Shown: positions 45,761 to 57,284 of the stretch, piece by piece
How the letters are laid out: every line of letters starts with the position of its first letter
Position numbering within the stretch: position 1 is the first letter of the stretch
NCBI GenBank assembly: GCA_030770535.1
Contig: JASVEC010000023.1
Span: 310,001-374,000, forward strand
Reading direction: 5' to 3'
DNA length: 64,000 nt
Source of the DNA: Batkoa obscura
Taxonomy: Eukaryota > Entomophthoromycota > Entomophthoromycetes > Entomophthorales > Batkoaceae
The notes under the pieces: generated by a model
What the model was told of the DNA's origin: nothing
What the model saw: only the letters and a program-made list of their open reading frames with translations
Database searches by the model: none
Translations under genes and position numbers: made by a program

Positions 45761-47194
45761 ATGTCATTACAATTCGATCAAATACCTGCTATTATAATAG
45801 AAGAAGTATTTAAACATGCTAATTTATCGAAATTATTTGATTTATGCTTTTCAAATAAGTCATTATTTAGAAATGTAAGCTATACTATTAAGCAGCATTT
45901 GATGTATTCAATCTATAGTTATGATAAATGGGTTAGGTATTTACAAATGGGGATGTTTTTTTCGGTTTCATTATTTTTCCATTTTTTAAGTGCCATTTGA
46001 GCGAAAAAATTGTTAGCAAAGTTCTTAAACATAAAAATACATTCTCAAATACTAGTAGAAGTTTGTTGAAAAAAGTAAAGTATTAGGAGGGCGTTTGGAT
46101 CTAAGAATTGGTGCTCTTGACTAGATGGGTTATTGTCCAAATACCGATTTCTCTTCTATAAAGATATGTTTTCCAACAGTTATATCAATAATGGCAAATA
46201 CTATAATAATAATAATAATAAGATAATATATATACCATTGAAAAAATTGAAATCAATATTTATATCTACTGATAGTTATTTTAAATTAGTTTGTTTCTTT
46301 AGAGGTTATTTAGTTCAACTTGAGAAATTTGAGCTTGATGGCACAAATGTTTGTATTAAAAATATCACTAAGTATTTGAATTGAAGTAAGCTAAAGAAAT
46401 TGACACTGATTTCTAATGGGTCTATTAACCTCGATAGCTCAATAATTATCAAGAAGGAATTTAATAAGTTAAAAATGTTACATTTGAAAACTACTGGCAT
46501 GATTGCCATTTCTACTGAATTTTATATCAGTATAAAGTTCAAATTTAAATTAGACTTGAAAGCTAGTGAGGGTTTCGATAATAAAACTATTAAATCCTTT
46601 AGAGATCTAAAAAGGCTAAATAGTATAGATTTAATAGATAGGCAAGGTAATCATTTTGAGATAAATATCAATAATACTTTAAGCTTAATTAAAAGTAACA
46701 ACACTATTACTTTGGGATACCTTTATATTTCTAATCAAATCAAGAGGGCTTCTGTAAATATTCACACTTTGATAAAATTTTGTATTAAGAAGTTGTCAAT
46801 AAAATTTCTTAAAAGTATTTTAATATCATCAAACACTATCAAACATTCGAAAAATTGAATTTGAAAAGGTGTCTATTTATATCCTAAATCACTATGTAAA
46901 TGATTTCAAAAATGACCCATATAAATCCCAATATCAATTTATAAAATAGATCAAAATGAAGCAGTATATAACACGTTCAAAAGCTTTATTTGTTTTATAT
47001 ACATGTTTCCAACCCTTGAAGTCATTAAAATTAAAAACTTTATCTTAGTAGACAGCGACGAACAAGCCAATTACATTCATAATACTCACTTATTGATTAT
47101 TAGTCCTATTGAGAATGAGACTTTCAGAAATATTCGAAAAGACCCAATAATCGGCCAGTATAAAACGGAGAAGCTCAAACATCTATGCTACTAG
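45761..47194 (+). pseudogene. F-box/LRR-like pseudogene 3, split by a MITE
   Basis: The first 63 codons are perfect family sequence (MSLQFDQIPAIIIEEVFKHA, LFDLCFSNKSLFRNVSYTI, up to YDKWVRYLQ) and then MITE copy 13 interrupts. Downstream pieces are LKKLKSIFISTDSYFKL, KLKKLTLISNGSINLDSS, LKRLNSIDLIDRQGNHFE and FPTLEVIKIKNFILVDSDE, ending near LKHLCY. Some frame changes and stops lie between them. The fresh look of the 5' part suggests that the MITE insertion may have been an early event in its loss. Confidence 0.85.
45949..46046 (-). mobile_element. MITE copy 13, inside F-box pseudogene 3
   Basis: Reverse copy GGGGATGTTTTTTTCGG to CATTCTC. Exact AAAT duplication at 45945-45948 and 46047-46050. 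Confidence 0.93.
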
Positions 47195-47199
47195 TTAGA

Positions 47200-47619
47200 G
47201 AAATGTGAATTAATGTTACATTGCTACTTTTCTACTTCCTATTGCTCCTATTAAAAGTTAAAATCTAAATTATAGTTACAGCGACATACAAATAAAATAT
47301 TTTTTGAAAACTTAATAGCCATCTTTTATTTTTTATTCTATTATTCCTTAGTAATTTAATTTATCCTTATCTTTATTTTTTATTTAAACAAAATAAGCCC
47401 TTTGATTAAAAGATACTATTATTTATTTGCAACATTTTAGAAAAAGACACTTTATGTATTTTTTATTAAGAAATTGTGTCTATAATTTATATTTATAAAA
47501 AATGATAAAAATAAAATATCAGTAAAAGGTCTAAATATATTGAAAATAATTGACTAGATGTCAAAAGCTATTTTATTTTAAAGGTTATTAGATTAACTAT
47601 AGCTAAATTCAAACCAATT
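47200..47619. other. Intergenic, nothing recognised
   Basis: AT-rich spacer after F-box pseudogene 3. No gene is seen. Confidence 0.4.
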
Positions 47620-48075
47620 TTCTTTATTCCCCCTCACTGTTTATCGGTTGGTCTTATCCTCCTCCATAAATTTACCTCCTATCCCTCCACACTGAAACTC
47701 TAGGTTCATATAATCAAGATAAATTTTCCACCATACCCTTCCCTAATCTCATTACTTTCGCTTAGATGCTATGTTTTGCTCCAAAAATTTCTCTACTGGA
47801 TAAGGTACTAATTCTGTTTTCAGAATTGCGGACTATTCACCGAAGTTTCACATCGAAACAATTTAACCTCTCTCCATTATCACTTTTGCCTTTCAATTAA
47901 ATCTGCCTCCCTACTTTATGCGAACTATTATGGATAACGGAGATAAGATGTCTGCCACTATCACCTTTCTAATTCGGAAAAAGGTTTGAAGAACTTGGAC
48001 TCTCTTCTGATACTTCCGTGGTATCCTAATTCGATGGTTTATTCTCTGGAGTTTACTGCCTCTAGTATTTACCTT
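47620..48075. other. GC-richer, pyrimidine-skewed island, unidentified
   Basis: About 450 bp whose plus strand is visibly richer in C and CT runs than its surroundings. Protein-like pieces occur on both strands (plus: FMRTIMDNGDKMSATITFLI; minus: NHRIRIPRKYQKRVQVL), but stops break them and no family is recognised. Composition suggests a decayed insert rather than ordinary spacer. Confidence 0.4.
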
Positions 48076-48397
48076 TTTACCTTAGTTAATAAAACAAAAC
48101 ACTTAGGATTTCAATCTTTCAAGAGGAAAAATAGATTATTATATTAAATTAAACTATATGACAATGAAATCAGAGAGCAAAAAATATTATATTACAAAAA
48201 AGTTCAATCAAAGCTAATGGAAATTTGTTAATCGATAAATCAGTAATAAAATAAGCTTGAAGTTTAATAAAGTAGATAAAGTAAACTTTGTAATCAATAA
48301 TTGTCACTCTTATCACCTTAAAATGCTATATAAGCATCGATCTTTGTATTGAAGTACATTAAAAAGGAAAATCAAAATTCAGTTTTTATTTAAGATT

Positions 48398-48496
48398 GGG
48401 GGTGTTTTTTTTGGCTTCATTGTTTTTTCTATCTTTTAAGCGTTATTTAAATGGAAAAACTATCACTGAAATTCTTAAACATAAAAATACATCCCC
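48398..48496 (-). mobile_element. MITE copy 14, just upstream of an intact F-box gene
   Basis: Reverse copy GGGGGTGTTTTTTTTGG to CATCCCC. Ends 62 bp before the start codon of the F-box gene at 48558, so it lies in that gene's promoter or leader. Target duplication unclear. Confidence 0.9.
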
Positions 48497-48557
48497 GTTA
48501 TTATTCCATATTGTCAATAGTTATTACATTAAATAAAACCAACATATCTTTTACAAA

Positions 48558-49853
48558 ATGTCACTAAAATTTGATCAATTGCCTTTCGTTGTGCTAGAAG
48601 GTATTTTCAAATGTGCTAATTCGGATGAGTTATTTGATTTGTGTTTTTTAAATAAGTCCTTATTTAGAAACGTAAGCCATGTCATCACCTATAACTTAGT
48701 GTATTCCGTTTATTTCTTTAGTAAAGTTAAGAAATATCAACAATATCAAAAGAAGTTTATTAAAGAAAATGGGTTGTCAATGAGACGCTTATATATATTT
48801 GATGGTAACTTTCAACAGCTAGCCTACTGTCCAAACATAACATCTTTGGATTATCTTGAATTGACAACTAATGACAGTGATAGTAAAGGTAATATTAATC
48901 AAACAATTTTTCCATTGACAAAACTAAAAAACATGATAATATTTTCTAATAACTATATACAATCACTAAACTTACTTGCTAATTATCTAAATCAAATTGA
49001 GAATTTTCAACTTGTTGGATTTTATATAGAAATCAAAGAAGTAGTAAAGTATTTGAATCCAACGAAATTAAAATGCTTTATATTAACTTCCGAGGAGACT
49101 TTGGATATAGATGGATTAGCCATTATTAAAGCAGACTTTGTCAATTTACAAGTGTTACAACTGAGAGCTAATGAAACAATAATTTCTCCTACCACATTTA
49201 ATTGTACTATCAGCTTCAATTCTAATTTAGATTTAGAAATTAAAGGACATATTGATAATAATGTCATTCAACACTTTGGGAATTTAAGAAAATTAAAGAG
49301 TGTGAAATTGATAGATAGTTTTGGCAGTTTTTTTAGTATGAATCAATGCAATGCTATAAACCTACTCAATAGTGGTAATGTTATTGCTTTAGGGCATGCT
49401 AATTCAAATAATCTATTTAACAAGGCATTTTTAAATTTGATAACTTTAAGAGAAGTGTCTATCAAAGAGTTGACATTTGAGTTGCTGAAATCTATTTCTT
49501 TGCTATTGAACATCCAAAATATTCAATTTAAAAAGCTATCAAACCTTATTGAGCACGCATGTAAAAGAAATGTTATTAATATTGGCCTTACTAAATCACA
49601 TCAGTACAAATTTATTAAAAAAATTAAGATGGAATCTTATAGAGATACGTTTGCAAGATTCTCACTTTTTTTATCGATGTTTCCAAACCTTGAAGTTATT
49701 AGAATTGAAAAGTTCACTTTGCTAGATAGTAACGAACAAATTAATTATACTCCTACTATCCTTTTATTAGTTATAGCTCCTATCAAAAACGAAATTCTTT
49801 GTAGAGAAGTTGAAAAGAATTCAATGATTAGCTGGTATAAAATAGAAACTTAA
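48558..49853 (+). CDS. F-box/LRR-like protein, cluster member 2 (intact)
   Basis: Single exon, 431 aa, the same layout as the gene at 42346 and nearly the same length. The F-box occupies ~5-50 (FDQLPFVVLEGIFKCANS, LFDLCFLNKSLFRNVSHVI). Degenerate LRR units follow (LTKLKNMIIFSNNYIQSL, PTKLKCFILTSEETLDID, LRKLKSVKLIDSFGSFF, FPNLEVIRIEKFTLLDS). The signature CPNITSLDYLE also occurs in member 1 and the pseudogenes. Likely an SCF substrate receptor with unknown target. MITE copies sit 62 bp before the ATG and about 30 bp after the stop, so both ends of its transcript may be MITE-derived. Confidence 0.75.
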   Translation: MSLKFDQLPFVVLEGIFKCANSDELFDLCFLNKSLFRNVSHVITYNLVYSVYFFSKVKKYQQYQKKFIKENGLSMRRLYIFDGNFQQLAYCPNITSLDYLELTTNDSDSKGNINQTIFPLTKLKNMIIFSNNYIQSLNLLANYLNQIENFQLVGFYIEIKEVVKYLNPTKLKCFILTSEETLDIDGLAIIKADFVNLQVLQLRANETIISPTTFNCTISFNSNLDLEIKGHIDNNVIQHFGNLRKLKSVKLIDSFGSFFSMNQCNAINLLNSGNVIALGHANSNNLFNKAFLNLITLREVSIKELTFELLKSISLLLNIQNIQFKKLSNLIEHACKRNVINIGLTKSHQYKFIKKIKMESYRDTFARFSLFLSMFPNLEVIRIEKFTLLDSNEQINYTPTILLLVIAPIKNEILCREVEKNSMISWYKIET

Positions 49854-49883
49854 TCTCAATTTGCTTTTTTAAAGATAAATATT

Positions 49884-49977
49884 GCAGATGTTTTTTTTGA
49901 TTTCATTACTTTTCTATTTTTTCAAGCGCTATTTGAGTGGAAATACTGTTAGTAAAATTCTAAAAAAATACATCCCT
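49884..49977 (-). mobile_element. MITE copy 15, just downstream of an intact F-box gene
   Basis: Reverse copy with diverged left end (GCAGATGTTTTTTTTG), internal CAAGCGCTATTTGAGTGG and right end CATCCCT. Starts ~30 bp after the stop codon. No clear target duplication. Confidence 0.85.
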
Positions 49978-50200
49978 AAATGTTGACTTTAAATTTTGAA
50001 AAAATTACTTTATAAAAGTTTGTAATAATAATATAAATAATAAATAATTTTTTAAAAATTAATAATACAAACATGATTAAAGTTATTTAATAGATTTTTA
50101 AATTAAATTTATATATATAATGAGTTTTTAAGATGAGTTAAAAGCTTGGTTAATTTTATCTACTTTTAATTTATAATGCAATGTTTTTTTAATTTAATAT

Positions 50201-50297
50201 GGTGATGTATTTTTGTATTCAAGAGTTTACTAACACTTTTTTCACTTAGATAGCGCTAAAAGATGGAAAAAGTAATGAAGCCAAGAAAAACAGCTCC
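50201..50297 (+). mobile_element. MITE copy 16
   Basis: Forward copy GGTGATGTATTTTTGTA to CAGCTCC. ATAT on both sides (50197-50200 and 50298-50301). Confidence 0.88.
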
Positions 50298-50390
50298 ATA
50301 TAATATTTTTTAATTTATACCACATACAAAATGGACAAAAAGGGGCAATCAAAAACCTTAAATTAACCTCAGTTGAAATTCGGACTATAT

Positions 50391-50476
50391 GGGATATATT
50401 TCTAAAATTTACTATAACTTTCCACTCAAATAATGCTTAAAAATAGGAAAAGTAATAAAATTGAAAAAAACATTCT
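50391..50476 (+). mobile_element. MITE copy 17
   Basis: Shorter, more diverged forward copy (86 bp), GGGATATATTTCT to CATTCT, with internal CTCAAATAATGCTTAAAAATAGG. ATAT on both sides (50387-50390 and 50477-50480). Only 93 bp from copy 16. Confidence 0.75.
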
Positions 50477-50480
50477 ATAT

Positions 50481-51405
50481 AAAAAGTTAACTGTCAACTC
50501 TTAATTAAGTTCGAATCTCGACTACTATTAAAGTTGAATATACATTCAACAACTAAATAATAAAATATAGAAACATATAAATATAATAATCATACTATAA
50601 AACCATCCACCCTTTTATTAATATAAAATTAAGATTTGATTCTAAATTTAGTTAAATTTTTATTCCATCTATTTTTTTAAAATATCGGACAAATATCCTG
50701 CTGGCTTTGAAATTATTTATTACAATGATATCACAGGATCAAGTTATGCACCCATTCTCATAGGATGATTGGTTAATTAAAATCAATTCAAAAAAATAAA
50801 CGATTGAAAGAGTGAGATCATTAATGATATTTTTATAGCTGTTGCGAATTTTCCTGCAACCTAATTAACTACCTATTTAAGAAAGAAATTCATATTAAAA
50901 TCCTATAAAACAGAGATTATACTAGAAAAAAAGTAGTTATACAAATGATTTAGTTATAAAAATTACCAGTAGGAAAATTGAAAAAGAACTACAATACAAT
51001 TTTTTCAATACAAGTGGGTTAATAAACTCCTTTAAAAATTAAAGACCAATAGAATAGACATTATTATAAGTCGCATATTTATAAAATCAATTAAAACCAA
51101 CAGTAAATCTAGTTAGTATACTACTGTTAGAACTTTATTAGTTTTTAAAAATTAATTCATTAATAACTAATATGCCTAATTGAATAGAAATAATATGAAA
51201 ATGTGAAATTTTAATTCTCAACAAATAAAAATTCTCAAAATATAATTGGTTCAATGGATAAATTTGCTGGATTATTTTTAATTCCAGTGGCTTAAATTTC
51301 AATTGAAATTTCATTTTAAGCCTAAGGTGGGGAAGCATCAACTTAAGTTCAAGGGTATAAATACTCCTCATAAACCCCCTCCCACTTAAAATTTAAAATC
51401 TTCAA
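50481..51405. other. Intergenic, nothing recognised
   Basis: About 900 bp upstream of the SulP gene. A 77-codon minus-strand frame (51138-51371) has no recognised family and is not called. Confidence 0.4.
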
Positions 51406-51411
51406 CTATTA

Positions 51412-54400
51412 ATGTCTTATCAGGGCAGTTCTCATTTCCCTCCACGTCCATCAGACATTGATGATCTTCATTTAGATATCGAGTCGGAAGTAGACTCTAT
51501 TAGTAGTAAAAATACCAATAACACTCGAAGATATAAAAAATATCGTCCAATAACTCAAAGTTTTTATGGTTTACATCATCATAAAACTCAACCTAAACCA
51601 GAATTTATGGAACATGCTAATAGTATTCGTAGTCAAACATTAGCATTAAATAATATCGGGTTAAAGCCATTAACAGGTGGTAATAATAATGAAGAGAATA
51701 TTGACAATAAAAGCAATATAAATTTTGGATTACCGTTAAAAACATATCATACATTAGATGGCACTGGCGATGATAATCTACCTTCTAATCATGAAGACGA
51801 AAATTATTTACAAACTACAAATTCAGGTTTATTACAAGGCAATTTATCTAGATTATTGAGATACAAAAGTCAACAATTATATGATTCACAAGATACTGTA
51901 GATTCTAATAATAATGCTTATAGACCAAGTGAAAATTTTGGATTATTATTTTCAAAAAGAGCAAGTAGTTTATTTGATAATCAACCTTATTTAGAACAAA
52001 TTGGAGAAAGAAGATCTTTATTGTCAAATTTAAATGAAAATGAAAGTTATGAATATCACACATTTGAAGACAATAAAAGTATTATAGAAAATAAATTAGA
52101 CAGTATGCCGGTACCAGATTATAAGAATATGAATTGGAAAGATTATTGTTTATTACCACTTACTTTTTTCCCTCCAGTATTTTTAGGTTTAATTTTGAAT
52201 TTTTTAAATGCAGTCTCTTACGGTAAATAATATTAATTTATTTTATTATGTTATTTATATACATATATCAATTCTATTTATCTTAGGTATGATTATTTTC
52301 CCCACCCAAATTCCAATCTTTAAAGATTTTGGACCAGACGGAGTAGCTATGTTTTTAGTTAGGTAAAATTAAAATTAAAATTAAAACTTTATAATTCTAT
52401 ATTAAACATATTTTTATAGTACTGCTATATCACAATTTGTATATTCTGGATTTGGTTCTGGATTTCCATGTGCGGCTGGTGGATTTATGTTAGAAGTAGT
52501 ACCATTTCTTCATATTATGTAATATCATTTTATTTAATAACCATATCATTTATTTATATTAATTAAATTATTTCAATTTAGTGTAAATACAATTATTGAA
52601 GACATTGGTATTGAAAATGAAAAATCTGTTGTAGCAACTACAATGATAGCTTATGCTTTATCTTCTATTGTTACGGGTATTGTTTTCTTTTTATTAGGTT
52701 ATTTTAAGGTATAATAATAGTTATAGTTATTTATTATAGAGTAGAATATTAAATTTATTTTAGTTAGGTAATTTAGTTGGCTTTTTTCCAAGACATATAT
52801 TAGTGGGTTGTATAGGTAATTAATGATAGATAATAATAGTAATTAATAAATAATAAAATAAATCCTATTTTAGGTGGAGTTGGTTATTTCTTATGTCAAA
52901 CCGCTTTAGAAGTAGTTAGTGGAGTTAAATTAAACTATTTTGAATTAGAATGTTGGGTTAAATTTTTTGAGCCTAAAGCAATAGCATTATGGGGAACAAG
53001 TATCTGTTTAGCAGTAACTTTAAAATTATTACAACGTCGTATTAATTCCCCTATATTGCTACCATTTTTTTATATGATGGTGCCAGTAATATTTTTTACA
53101 ATTGTTAATTTATTTCAATTAGATGTAGAACATTTAAGACAAATTGGTTGGCTATTTCCTATTCCAGATACTTCAAAGCCATTTTATAATTTTTATTTAC
53201 ATTTTGATTTTTATAATACTTCTTGGTCTACCTTGCCAAAATTAGTACCTATAATGTTGGCCTTGACATTCTTTGGTATATTACATGTACCTATCAATGT
53301 CCCTGCTGTAGCAGTAACCACCAAAACAGATGTTTATGATGTTAATGAAGAATTAATTGGTCATGGGTGGTCTAATTCAATTTCTGGTTTATTTGGTTCT
53401 TTACAAAATTATTTAATGTATTCAAGTTCTGTATTATTTTTTAAATCGGGTGGTAATGATCGATTTGCTGGTATGATGTTAGCAATAGCAACTACATTAA
53501 TATGGACAGCAGGTCCTGGAGCAGTTGCGTTTATTCCTTGTATTGTATTAGGTTCCGTTATCTTTCATTTGGGTATGGAGTTATTTAAAGAAGGGGTTTA
53601 TGAAACATATGGTGTTATGACTACATTAGAATATATAACTATATGGATCATTGTAATTGCAATGGCATTATTAGGTTTTGTTGAGGGTGTATTTGTTGGT
53701 ATTGCACTAGCATGTTTATTTTTCGTTTATTTATATTCTCAAAGAACACCAATAAGATCTTCTTATTCTGGTAGAGCAGCTAAAAGTACTGTTCGTCGAG
53801 TTTATAAACAAAGACAGTTTTTAGATCAAGCTTCCACTTTAATTCATGTTATTAAATTACAAGGTTTTATGTTTTTTGGTACAATCGATTCGGTTGAAGC
53901 TACTATTAGAGACTTAATTTCTGATCGTCAATGGTCTCAAAAGCCATTAAGTTTTTTAATCTTAGATTTAACCTTAGTGACTGGGGTGGATTTTTCAGCT
54001 GCTGAAGCTTTTATCCGTATTCGCCGTTTATTAACTGGTAAAAAAGTATTTATGATATTATGTGGTGTAACACCTGAATCCGATGTTGGTATGGCATTAC
54101 ATGCAGTTGGAATATGGGAAATTCAAGATGGATTATCCCAAACCTTTGAAACTTTAAATAATGCCTTGGAATGGTGTGAAAATAAATTATTGGAAGCGGC
54201 TTATATGAGACATTCCAATTCCACCGCCCCTGCTATTGATGTTAGTAATAATCAATTAAGTAACTCTATGTTACCATTAGCAATGTCCAATTCACCAAGA
54301 ACTGCACATTTGGATTTAGTAAGGAAAGAAACTTTAGTTACGGATAATGGCATATCCACTCATTTTCAACAACCATTAGCTTTATTAGTACAAATGTTTT

Positions 54401-54813
54401 CTGAAGCCCAACCAACGATTGATGAAGCAATCTTTAAGTTAGTCCCCTATTTTAAACATGCACTTAAAAATCGTGGAGAAACTTTATGGAATGATGGGGA
54501 TCCAGCAGATTGTTTTTATATATTAGAGACTGGTTTATTAAAAGTTTACACTAAATTAGAAAACGGTAAAAATAAAATGATTGAATCGATTCTTCCTGGT
54601 GCTATGGTTGGGGAATTGGCATTGTTTACTAATCTACCTAGACCTTATACAGTAATCACAGACGATCATTGCTCTCTTTGGTGTTTAGATAGGGACGCTT
54701 TTGATAGCCTATCAAAAGATGAACCTGCTGTTTTAATAAGATTTATGCAATTGGCTTTGGCTTATTCAGTTCAGGAAATGAATATTTATACTTTGAATGT
54801 AATGGCATTATAA
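51412..54813 (+). CDS. SulP-family membrane protein with STAS and cyclic-nucleotide-like domains (Vsb1/YGR125W type)
   Basis: Six exons: 51412-52222, 52287-52362, 52420-52518, 52582-52708, 52764-52815 and 52874-54813, encoding 1034 aa, essentially the length of yeast YGR125W. Residues 1-~240 are a hydrophilic Asn/Ser-rich cytosolic region. A SulP membrane domain (~245-690) begins [16 protein letters not shown] and includes [15 protein letters not shown] and [23 protein letters not shown] domain follows (~715-865; [33 protein letters not shown]). The C-terminus (~900-1020) is a cNMP-binding-like fold ([33 protein letters not shown]). The yeast relative is needed for basic amino acid storage in the vacuole. 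Location and substrate here are inferred from that. Confidence 0.92.
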
Positions 54814-54819
54814 ATCTAA

Positions 54820-56035
54820 AGATGCTTATTCATTCTTTTATTCGAAATTATTATTTTGTATTCTTACCAATCTTATGTTATGTTACTATCGACCTTATAT
54901 TGTATTCTTGTTATATTATATCGTTTAATAAAAGTATTAAATATCGATTTTTAATTAAAAATCAATTATCATATAAAAAATACAGATATATAATTCTACA
55001 AAGTAAACTTTAAAATAGGACATAAAATAGAATTAACTACTTATATTGACTTCTACACAGACTTATCCAGCTTTTAGGACATTCTATATAATTAGCATTT
55101 TAATTCAATACATGAGGTTGATCTATACCTATCTATTTTCTTTATAAACCACTACTCTCATTGGACCTCACTTTACATCCAGTCCTTTAAATTCTATTAA
55201 CTTGAACAATTTTTTCAAAAATAGCTTCAGTGATCGGTTCTATTTATTATTAAGCTTTTATCGGTTGTAAAGGGGTGAGATACTAGTTTTTTTAAAATAC
55301 TAATAGTCCCCTTTACTCAAAAAGAGTTGAGGTGATCAATTGTAGATTTTACTTATAATATATGACCTCCAATTGATATTTTTAGTTGGATAATCTTTTA
55401 TGGAATTATTAGCTGTCATCATTGATATACAAAATTTACAATCACAACCGACTCCTTACACTATATCTGTAACCTAATATTACAATCATATTACTTTAAT
55501 ACCCGCTACACTATTTCCTGTCTTCACACGGCTTATAGTTAAAAGTTACCCTGTTTTCCTCGTATACATCATTCGCGCAAACCATCAATTCATCCCCAAA
55601 TAACCCTCTGCCTCTTAAGTCACCTACCTTTCTCGTTATCCTCTAACACTTTGACTTTATTCGATAGTCTTTCTACTTTTCGCTTTACCAATGCTTGACA
55701 AGTTTACTAGTCTATTTCCTGCTTTACAAAAACATGTGAGCGTAGGTCACCAGTTTTTTACTTTTTAACATAATAGCTATCTAAAGTAGTTACTGCTATT
55801 TAACACTTTAGAACAAATGAACCAAATTTAAATAGAATATCTAAAAAACAGTTATTAAAGATAAGCTCGTTAAGAATATTGTTATAAGTCATAATTTAAA
55901 AATTCATTATAAAAGCTCAATTAATACCGATCTTTTTGTTTCCTAATAAAAAAATATCAATAATAAAAAATCATAATCAATTTAAAAAAAACTAAAAATG
56001 GTAAAAAAAAACAATTTACTACTTCTTTTAAAAAA
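54820..56035. other. Intergenic with a C/T-rich island
   Basis: The first part is ordinary AT-rich spacer. From about 55420 to 55745 the plus strand becomes C/T-rich, like 47620-48075. The minus strand there gives a coiled-coil-like run (LVKRKVERLSNKVKVLEDNE) before stops. No family is recognised. Confidence 0.35.
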
Positions 56036-56040
56036 AGAAT

Positions 56041-56633
56041 TTAAAGGTCTTGAATAGATTTAAGAGTTTCTTCAAGTTCGGCTTTAGCAGCTTTAATCTC
56101 TTCAGTTAAAGTTTCATGTTTTTCTTCAGCTTCATCTCTTTTAGCTTCAGCACCTTCTACTTCTTTTTCAAGGTTTTCACATTTAGCGTCAACATCAGAT
56201 AATCTGAATAAATTAAGTTTCTTATAAACAAAAACAAACACACTAAATAAAAAACACTTACTTCTTTTCAGCTTCTTCTAATTTCTTAGTAGTAGCGTCC
56301 AATTCAGCTTTGACACTAGCTAATTTACGAGACAATGCGTCACTTTGACTTTTTGTTTGATCAACTTCCTCTTTAGTAGCTTTAGAACTTAAGATACTTT
56401 CATGATTGTTCTCAATCTTTTCATCAAGCTCTTGAACTTTATCACTTAACTCTTGAATCTCTTTTTCTTGCTCGGATTGAATACGTTCAGCATCTAATAA
56501 GTCTGCTTCACTCTTATCAGCTCGTACTTGACTTTCTTCAACTAATTTTTTAAGGCTATTGAGTTTCTAGATAAAGAAGAATTAGTGAATGAAGATTTTA
56601 TACAAATTGACTTACTTCTCTGAGTTGTTCCAT
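56041..56633 (-). CDS. Tropomyosin
   Basis: Three exons on the minus strand: 56633-56616, 56566-56262 and 56203-56041, giving exactly 161 aa, the length of S. pombe Cdc8 and yeast Tpm2. The whole protein is an uninterrupted heptad coiled coil (KLNSLKKLVEESQVRADKSE, LSDKVQELDEKIE, LEKEVEGAEAKRDEAEEKHE). It starts MEQLRE, similar to other fungal tropomyosins. It would polymerise head to tail along formin-nucleated actin filaments in cables and the contractile ring. The first exon is only six codons; consensus splice sites and the resulting exact length support it. Confidence 0.9.
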
Positions 56634-56639
56634 TATCTA

Positions 56640-57164
56640 TAAATTAATTTCTTTAAAAAATAAAAACTGAAAATTAGAATGCCCCTCCTTTATGACGAAA
56701 ACAAATCATATTGCAACAAACCATTTTGAATGGTAGCGTTTTATTGGCTCTTTTTCTAATGGGTAAAATTGAACTAATTTTTTTAGAATTTTTGAAATTT
56801 GTATTTAATATTATATACTTTGAATTTTTTTATTTCATAATATAGATAAATTTAATCTCAGTATATACTGGTATCTTTAATACTTTACATTTTTTCAATT
56901 TTTTAAAAAATTGTTGCAGATATTTTCTATTGAGGTTTTTAAAATAAAAACTTTATTTACTTTAATGTTGCAAAATAAATGAAGGTTCATAAATTGAGTG
57001 AAATAACTTGGGTTGATCTTACAATATTAGTATATCAAAACTAAAATACAAGTTTTTATATAGTTTAATTAATTTGCGTATATCTGTAACTCTCTTTAAG
57101 TCTGTTCTTTTCATGTCTTTTACAAAATAAAAAAATTTAAAAAAGTATTAAATAGTTTTCTCGA
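56640..57164. other. Intergenic, nothing recognised
   Basis: Spacer upstream of tropomyosin. It must contain that gene's promoter. No other gene is seen. Confidence 0.45.
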
Positions 57165-57167
57165 TAT

Positions 57168-57263
57168 GAAAGGGTGTTTTTTTGGCTTCATTGCTTTTTC
57201 CATCTCTTAAGCGCTATTTGAGTGGAAAGATTACTAGTGAAGTTCTTAAATGAAAAAATCCTT
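57168..57263 (-). mobile_element. MITE copy 18
   Basis: Reverse copy with diverged ends (AAAGGGTGTTTTTTTGG to ATCCTTC) but a strong core (CTCTTAAGCGCTATTTGAG). Lies directly beyond the C-terminal end of F-box pseudogene 4. Target duplication not clear. Confidence 0.82.
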
Positions 57264-57284
57264 CAATTTTATTATAATAATTCA

